DNA of 12,061 nt from Acidimicrobiaceae bacterium (GTDB lineage Bacteria > Actinomycetota > Acidimicrobiia > Acidimicrobiales > UBA8190), in contig PKWD01000396.1 in NCBI GenBank assembly GCA_003131945.1, positions 5,921 to 17,981 of the forward strand, written 5' to 3'. How positions within the stretch are numbered: position 1 is the stretch's first letter; each line of letters opens with the position of its first letter. Positions 6,843 to 12,061 of this stretch are shown one piece after another. The notes beneath the pieces were generated by a model that saw only the letters and a list, made by a program, of their open reading frames with translations, ran no database searches and was not told where the DNA came from. A program made the translations under genes and the position numbers.

Positions 6843-8405
6843 GTGGCGTTGATCCTCAAATCTGGTACGTCTTGGTGGGAAACCTACGCTCGGTGCGTCC
6901 AGGCGGCACCCGAGGCGTTCGACTCCGATCGACTGCGCAACCTCACTCAGGGTGAATGGCAGCGGATCGGCATACCCGGAGATCACGTCAACGCCGTTGA
7001 TGGCACGCCGATCCCAGGCCCCCCGCTGGTCAACTACGAGGAGGCCGTGGCGGCAGTGGACTATGCCATCGGTGAGCATAAAGTATGGGCGAACGTCGAC
7101 TTAGAGGAGCGCCGGAGGCGGGTGTCCGATGCCGTCGATCGTTTGATCGAGCAACGCGATCTACTGGCTCTGCTGCTCGTATGGGAGATCGGCAAGCCCT
7201 GGCGTCTGGCATGCGCCGATGTGGATCGCTGCATCGATGGTGTCAGATGGTACCTCGGTCAGATCGAGCGCCAACTGAATATGGAGGATGGGAAACAGCG
7301 CCAACCTCTGCCCGGTCCAGTGTCCAATATCGCGAGTTGGAACTACCCGATGAGCGTGCAGGTCCACGCCGAACTTGTCCAGGCCCTGGCCGGCAATGCG
7401 GTGGTGGCCAAGACCCCGAGCCAGGGTGGATTCCACGCTCTGACCCTGGCTCATGCCTTGATGCGACGCGCCGGTCTGCCCGTAACCTTGCTGTCGGGTA
7501 TGGGTTCCAACATGGGCGAGGTTCTCATCCGCTCACAGGGCATCGGAGCGTTGGCCTTCGTCGGGGGCAGAGCAAATGGGCGCCGGGCAGCTTTTTCCCT
7601 GGCCGACACGGGCAGACGTCACATGCTCGAGCAAGAGGGCTTGAACGCGTGGGGGATCTGGGATTTCTCACAGTGGGATCTGTTGGCACAGCACATGCGC
7701 AAGGGATTCGAGTACGCCAAGCAACGCTGCACCGCTTATCCGCGCTACGTCGTGCAGCGCCGCCTCATGCCGGGCTTCCTCGAGGCGTACCTCCCAGTGA
7801 TCAACGCCATCAGTTTTGGAAATCCCCTCGCTGTTGACCATCCCGATGATCCACTCCCTGATTTGGACTTTGGCCCTGTCATCCACGCAACGAAGGCCGC
7901 CGAGTTGGCAAGGCAGTTCGACGAAGCGGTCCGCGGCGGGGGCATACCCCTCTACCGGGGATCGGTCGGCGACGGACGGTTCCTCGATGTACAGGACACC
8001 TCGGCCTACATCGCACCCTCCTGTGTCCTCCAGCCCCCGGCGTCATGGTCACTCCACCACGCTGAGCCGTTTGGCCCCTTGGACTCGGTCGTTGTCGTCG
8101 ACACGCAAGCTGAGCTGCTGGCGGCGATGAACGCGTCGAATGGATCTCTCGTTGCCAGCATCGCGACGGATGACGTCGATGTCGGAACCCAGGTGGCGGA
8201 GGAACTGCAGGCCTTCAAGGTCGGCATCAACAGGCCGCGCAGCCGAGGAGACCGCGAAGAGGTGTTCGGTGGGCTCGGCGCGTCATGGAAGGGTGCGTTC
8301 GTCGGTGGTGATCTTCTGGTACAAGCAGTCACCTACGGGCTGGAAGGGTCCGACGAAGCACTCTTCGGCAATTTCCCGGGTTATTCGCGCTTGCCCTCTC
8401 GGTAA
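6843..8405 (+). CDS. Aldehyde dehydrogenase superfamily protein, atypical N-terminus
   Basis: NAD(P)-dependent enzymes of this superfamily oxidise aldehydes to acids, or form acyl-CoA, through a catalytic Cys. The 520-residue product keeps the core residues: oxyanion Asn167 (SWNYP), cofactor-binding Lys190 (VVAKTPS), general-base Glu263 (MLEQEG, where LELGG is usual), nucleophile Cys296 (KQRCTAYPR) and Glu408 in AEPFGP. The usual FTGS turn is replaced by FVGGRANGR, and LELGG is altered, so cofactor handling may be unusual. The N-terminus (SWWETYARCVQAAPEAF, 10-26) extends ahead of the standard fold. The only start in this frame after the stop at 6813 is the GTG at 6843, with a weak GGAAGAG 7 nt upstream. 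A 15-codon frame starting at ATG 6805 overlaps it, so the true start may lie earlier if there is a frameshift. It is a single-gene unit, divergent from the Rieske gene. Substrate unknown. Confidence 0.88.
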   Translation: MALILKSGTSWWETYARCVQAAPEAFDSDRLRNLTQGEWQRIGIPGDHVNAVDGTPIPGPPLVNYEEAVAAVDYAIGEHKVWANVDLEERRRRVSDAVDRLIEQRDLLALLLVWEIGKPWRLACADVDRCIDGVRWYLGQIERQLNMEDGKQRQPLPGPVSNIASWNYPMSVQVHAELVQALAGNAVVAKTPSQGGFHALTLAHALMRRAGLPVTLLSGMGSNMGEVLIRSQGIGALAFVGGRANGRRAAFSLADTGRRHMLEQEGLNAWGIWDFSQWDLLAQHMRKGFEYAKQRCTAYPRYVVQRRLMPGFLEAYLPVINAISFGNPLAVDHPDDPLPDLDFGPVIHATKAAELARQFDEAVRGGGIPLYRGSVGDGRFLDVQDTSAYIAPSCVLQPPASWSLHHAEPFGPLDSVVVVDTQAELLAAMNASNGSLVASIATDDVDVGTQVAEELQAFKVGINRPRSRGDREEVFGGLGASWKGAFVGGDLLVQAVTYGLEGSDEALFGNFPGYSRLPSR

Positions 8406-8666
8406 CGACTGAAACGGGTGTTCAGCGCCGTCGGCAGCCTCACTCGAATGCTGGAGGGCGGCGGCCATCCCGCGCCATCGCGTTGGCGATCGAGCAGCCG
8501 ACCGATGTTGATGTGAGCAAGGTTGTTGTCCGTCCCACTGCCTAGGGGTAGCGGCGATCCAGAAGATGTATCGAGTTGATCATGTATGGCCTTGTGGCGA
8601 ACGAGGTCAAATCAACCGCCCTGCGCACCCGTGCCCACGTCGAGGATGGTTCGTTCCAGAGGACCG

Positions 8667-8693
8667 CATGACCCCAGGCCGAGACCGGTCATG
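8667..8693. repeat. Inverted repeat CATGACC-N13-GGTCATG upstream of the ABC operon
   Basis: Perfect 7-bp arms, with centre about 70 bp upstream of the candidate -10 box of the permease gene. Within its right half is the 8-bp palindrome GACCGGTC (8683-8690). The position would suit an activator or repressor site, but only this single copy is seen. Confidence 0.3.
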
Positions 8694-8748
8694 TCGACGA
8701 CCGACCGGGCTGAAACGAGCACCCACGCCGAGCGCACCCCGCTTCCTC

Positions 8749-8754
8749 TATGGT
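8749..8754 (+). promoter_or_regulatory. -10-like box TATGGT upstream of the ABC operon
   Basis: It matches TANNNT and would place the transcript start near 8761, giving a leader of about 25 nt that includes the ribosome-binding site. No convincing -35 exists at 16-19 bp spacing, so the promoter is weak, activator-dependent or wrong. Confidence 0.3.
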
Positions 8755-8772
8755 TCGGCTGCGAATAAGGGG

Positions 8773-8779
8773 AAAGGGG
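8773..8779 (+). promoter_or_regulatory. Ribosome-binding site AAAGGGG fixing the permease start
   Basis: It lies 6 nt before the ATG at 8786, in a purine-rich stretch. It favours this start over the in-frame ATG at 8750, which would add 12 basic residues ahead of the N-terminal cytoplasmic segment and overlap the -10-like box. Confidence 0.7.
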
Positions 8780-8785
8780 CCCGGC

Positions 8786-9840
8786 ATGCTCACCATCACT
8801 CTGCAGGACCTCCGGTTCCGAGCCCGTCAATTCGTGATCGCCGTCGTAGGGGCGGGCCTTGTATTCGCCATGACGCTTCTCCTGTCGGGAATGGTCGCCG
8901 GTTTCAGCGTGGAGATCAACCAGACGGTGCAGGCCATGGGTGCACAGTCATGGGTCCTCGCCGCCGGATCCGTGGGTCGGATCGCCGGCCTGTCTCCCAT
9001 CCCGGAATCGGCCGTCTCAGCGGTATCGCACGCCCCCGGTGTTCGTCAGGCGGACCCTGTGATCGTCGTCCCCCAGGCCGCCCAAGTCAGCGGTCGTCCG
9101 TCCCTCAGTGTGAACATCATCGGATACCGACCGGGAGGACTAGGCGGACCGGGACAATCGATCGCGGGAAGTGCCGTGACCGCCAGCGGCCAGGCGGTAG
9201 TTGACGCCCGCCTGAAACTCGGGATCGGTCACCGCTTCACTGTGTCGGGTCACAGCTTCCGGGTGGTGGGTGTCGTGAGCGACCGAACTTTGCTTGGTGG
9301 GGTGCCCAACGCCTACGTCACCATTGCAGACGCCCAGTCTGTCGTCTTCGGTGGACGTCAGATCATCGGAGGCATCCTCACGACCGGAATACCGGCGACG
9401 GTGCCCGCCGGCTACCGCGTGTACACAAACGCCCAGATCGACCAGGCAAGCCTGGCCCAGCTGGCCAGCGCGGTCTCCTCCATCAACAATTCGAAGTTCT
9501 TTATGTGGGTGATCGCCGCCATCATCGTCGCCGCCCTCGTCTATGTCACCGCCTTGGAGCGGACACGCGACTTTGCCGTGCTCAAGGCTCTGGGGTCGAC
9601 CACCACGTTGCTCTTCGTCGGCCTGGCGGCCCAGGCCGTGGCTGTGTCCCTGGCGGCCGCCGTTATTGCGGCGATCTTGTCCAACTTTATGACCGGCCTA
9701 TTCGCCCAGCCCGTGGACATACCCGGCAGCGCCTTTATCGTACTGCCCCTGTCGGCTCTGGTCGTGGGACTGCTGGCCAGCTTGGCCGCCCTACGACGAG
9801 CGGCGGCGGTCGACCCAGCCGCCGCCTTTGCGGGGGCGTG

Positions 9841-9841
<1 letters not shown>
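8786..9841 (+). CDS. FtsX/MacB-type ABC transporter permease
   Basis: A 351-residue membrane protein with the four-helix FtsX/MacB plan. TM1 (about 17-40) follows a short basic N-terminus. A large extracytoplasmic domain follows (about 41-238, MacB_PCD-like). Then come TM2 (about 240-258), TM3 (about 275-299) and TM4 (about 316-337), with a short basic cytoplasmic tail ending DPAAAF. The loop ALERTRDFAVLKALGS (256-271) is the conserved FtsX coupling motif that contacts the ATPase. Such permeases usually act as dimers to export lipids, peptides or drugs, or to transmit force across the membrane; they are not solute importers. The stop TGA shares its A with the ATG of the ATPase gene, so the pair is translationally coupled. 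Size and order match the mycobacterial pairs I recall as Rv0072-Rv0073 and Rv2563-Rv2564, annotated historically as glutamine transport. Substrate unknown. Confidence 0.92.
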
Positions 9842-10830
<989 letters not shown>

Positions 10831-10950
10831 GGACCGACGACGGACGGGGAACCTGCGCCATGCACCGTACCCAGGCCTCGGCCTCCTCGAGAATCTCCCC
10901 CCGACGGCGGCGCGCGATGCCGATCGGCTTCCGCAGCGCGACCCGCGACC

Positions 10951-10975
10951 CTCACCTTGGCAAGGTGAGTCTTTT
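10951..10975 (+). terminator. Rho-independent terminator of the ABC operon
   Basis: A perfect 8-bp stem, CTCACCTT (10951-10958) and AAGGTGAG (10962-10969), with a GGC loop is followed by TCTTTT on the plus strand. It lies 120 nt after the ATPase stop. The minus strand has no T-tract at the corresponding place, so it serves the plus-strand operon and not the facing binding-protein gene. The rest of 10831-11115 holds no gene I can support; a short GTAGA-GCGG-TCTAC hairpin (11059-11072) near the end of the facing gene is too weak to call. Confidence 0.75.
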
Positions 10976-11115
10976 CGTCCTTAGCGCACTGCCGAGTCTC
11001 CTGGGCTGCGTTTCTGTCCACCTAGTTTCCATCGAATCACTCTGAGAACCACCCTGTTGTAGAGCGGTCTACTTCGGGTCGGCGGCAGGACCTCTGGGCC
11101 ACCGTTCTGCCTGGT

Positions 11116-12061
11116 TCACGATGCCGTGACTTCTCGCACCTCCGGTTTGAAGCCGGGCGCCGGCAATAGAGACTCGGGCAAGCAGAAGAATCCGGACTTC
11201 GGAGTGGGAGGGACCCGGACGATCTGGCCGTTCACGACCTGGGCCAGGACGGCGCAGGTCCCCGGGACGTTGGTGGCCGGGTCCCCTGTCGTGATCAATC
11301 CACCGGCGTTGAAGCTCGTGATCTTGTCCAGCGCCGCCTCCAGACCGGCCCGGGTGGGTGGGTTTCCGGCGGTTTTCAGGGCCTGGACGAACAGCTGGGC
11401 CGAGGCCCAGCCGAAGAGCGACTCCAGCTCGAAGTTGGCGGTGGGGTCAGCCTTGATCATCCACTTGTCGAACAGCTTGGACGCCGGCAGGTTGGAGTCC
11501 GCCCCCAGGTAGAGCACGTAGCCGATCTCGAGGTACATGCCGTTGACGGCCGAGCCGCCGTCTTTCACCAGGTTGGACGAGTAGGCGTCGCCCTGGACCA
11601 CGATGGGCTTGAAGTCCTGGCTCTGCATCTCCTCGGCCAAGGTGGCGGCGTATGAGTCGGGCATCTGGGTGGTGAAGAACAGCTGGACACCGTCGGACTT
11701 CATGGTCAGGACGTTGGGAAGGAATGTCGTCTGGCTGGGCATGAAGCTGCCGTCGTAGACGATCTTGAATCCCTGGGACGTGGCCGCACGCTCGAACGCC
11801 TTCTCCGACGAGGCGGTGGAGGCGGTGGCATTGGCCCACAGGATGCCCATGTGCTTGATCTGCTTCGGGAACTTCGCCTTCAGCACCTTGAAGACCGTCA
11901 GGGGGTAGTCGTTGGCCGTGTTGGGAGAGGGGCTGTAGGACGTGGGGAGGTTCGACAGATCGGGGTCCAGCGGGTAGGCGATGTCGGGCATGCCGGCGGC
12001 CTTGATGAGGGGCTCCTCGGCCGCGTCGTCGAGGGAGAAGCCGCCGACGAGGGCGAAGTCG
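11116..12061 (-). CDS. Branched-chain-amino-acid-type ABC substrate-binding protein (Peripla_BP_6), 5' truncated by the window edge
   Basis: A type I periplasmic binding protein of the LivK/Leu-Ile-Val family, which would deliver an amino acid, amide or similar small ligand to a Liv-type permease. The frame stays open to the window edge (first full codon 12058-12060, residues DFALVGGFSLDD), so the ATG at 11991 is internal and the signal peptide and first lobe lie outside. About 314 residues are visible. They include the second-lobe start with HMGILWANATAS, the SQTTFLPNVLTMKSDGVQ segment, VVQGDAYSS, and the ligand-cleft/hinge region FGWASAQLFVQALKTAG. A C-terminal cysteine pair (GTCAVL and FFCLPE) probably forms a disulphide. 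It converges on the ABC operon but belongs to a different transport class (import), so they are not partners. The ligand cannot be read from sequence. Confidence 0.9.
   Translation of the reverse strand, partial: DFALVGGFSLDDAAEEPLIKAAGMPDIAYPLDPDLSNLPTSYSPSPNTANDYPLTVFKVLKAKFPKQIKHMGILWANATASTASSEKAFERAATSQGFKIVYDGSFMPSQTTFLPNVLTMKSDGVQLFFTTQMPDSYAATLAEEMQSQDFKPIVVQGDAYSSNLVKDGGSAVNGMYLEIGYVLYLGADSNLPASKLFDKWMIKADPTANFELESLFGWASAQLFVQALKTAGNPPTRAGLEAALDKITSFNAGGLITTGDPATNVPGTCAVLAQVVNGQIVRVPPTPKSGFFCLPESLLPAPGFKPEVREVTAS

Larger units (their letters stand above)
8406..8785. other. 380-base spacer between the aldehyde dehydrogenase gene and the ABC operon
   Basis: No credible gene is visible; the open frames crossing it are shadows or out-of-frame extensions of neighbours. 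It holds a weak inverted repeat just after the aldehyde dehydrogenase stop (CTGAA 8409-8413, TTCAG 8421-8425, no U-tract), a 7-bp-arm inverted repeat at 8667-8693, a -10-like box at 8749-8754 and the permease ribosome-binding site at 8773-8779. Confidence 0.5.

Noticed and set aside
8408..8426. ACTGAA-N7-TTCAG as a third copy of the operator pattern
   Set aside because: Five-base arms with a free spacer occur often by chance, the spacing differs, and it lies downstream of a gene, not at a promoter.
9505..9840. Upstream part of the long frame leading into the ATPase
   Set aside because: It overlaps the permease gene out of frame; ATPase homology starts at ATG 9841, which is coupled to the permease stop.
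11059..11072. GTAGA-GCGG-TCTAC as a terminator for the binding-protein gene
   Set aside because: The stem is only 5 bp and no U-tract follows on the minus strand.
11116..11991. ATG at 11991 as the start of the binding protein
   Set aside because: The frame continues open to the window edge with typical family sequence, and no signal peptide follows this ATG.

Overview
The window looks like chromosomal DNA of a high-GC actinomycete-type bacterium. The signs are strong G/C third-position bias in every real gene, GTG starts, TANNNT -10 boxes, and a permease/ATPase pair of a kind I recall from mycobacteria. An environmental actinobacterium such as an Acidimicrobiia member would fit, but the sequence alone does not fix the taxon. 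I see no mobile element, CRISPR array, tRNA or rRNA. Both edges cut through genes: the acyl-CoA synthetase at the left edge and the substrate-binding protein at the right edge each lack their N-terminus.

Left half (1-6121), a small-molecule catabolic neighbourhood. An NDP-forming acyl-CoA synthetase (+) runs towards a two-gene minus-strand operon, FAD-dependent DAO-family oxidoreductase then DUF861-type cupin, joined by an ATGA overlap. The FAD gene diverges from an acyl-CoA dehydrogenase gene (+). Their short shared intergenic region holds a plausible promoter and a perfect-arm inverted repeat lying on its -10 box. The acyl-CoA dehydrogenase converges on a Rieske oxygenase alpha subunit (-) across a 60-bp gap with a 7-bp-stem hairpin. 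The Rieske protein has the 2Fe-2S ligands, the mononuclear iron ligands and a bridging Glu as in carnitine/betaine monooxygenases. Together these genes could demethylate an N-methylated or betaine-like carboxylate (Rieske enzyme, then DAO oxidase) and process it as a CoA thioester (synthetase, dehydrogenase). That pathway is inference. No reductase partner for the oxygenase and no regulator gene lies in the window.

Middle (6122-8785). About 720 bases without a credible gene, visibly less GC-biased than the genes, separate the Rieske gene from a divergently oriented aldehyde dehydrogenase superfamily gene. That gene keeps all core catalytic residues, but its N-terminus is odd and its start is uncertain. 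A further 380-base spacer with a weak promoter candidate follows.

Right half (8786-12061). A tightly coupled two-gene ABC operon encodes an FtsX/MacB-type permease and an ATPase carrying a C-terminal cyclic-nucleotide-binding domain, and ends in a clear intrinsic terminator. Facing it is the 3' part of a branched-chain-amino-acid-type periplasmic binding protein gene, which belongs to a transport locus continuing beyond the window.
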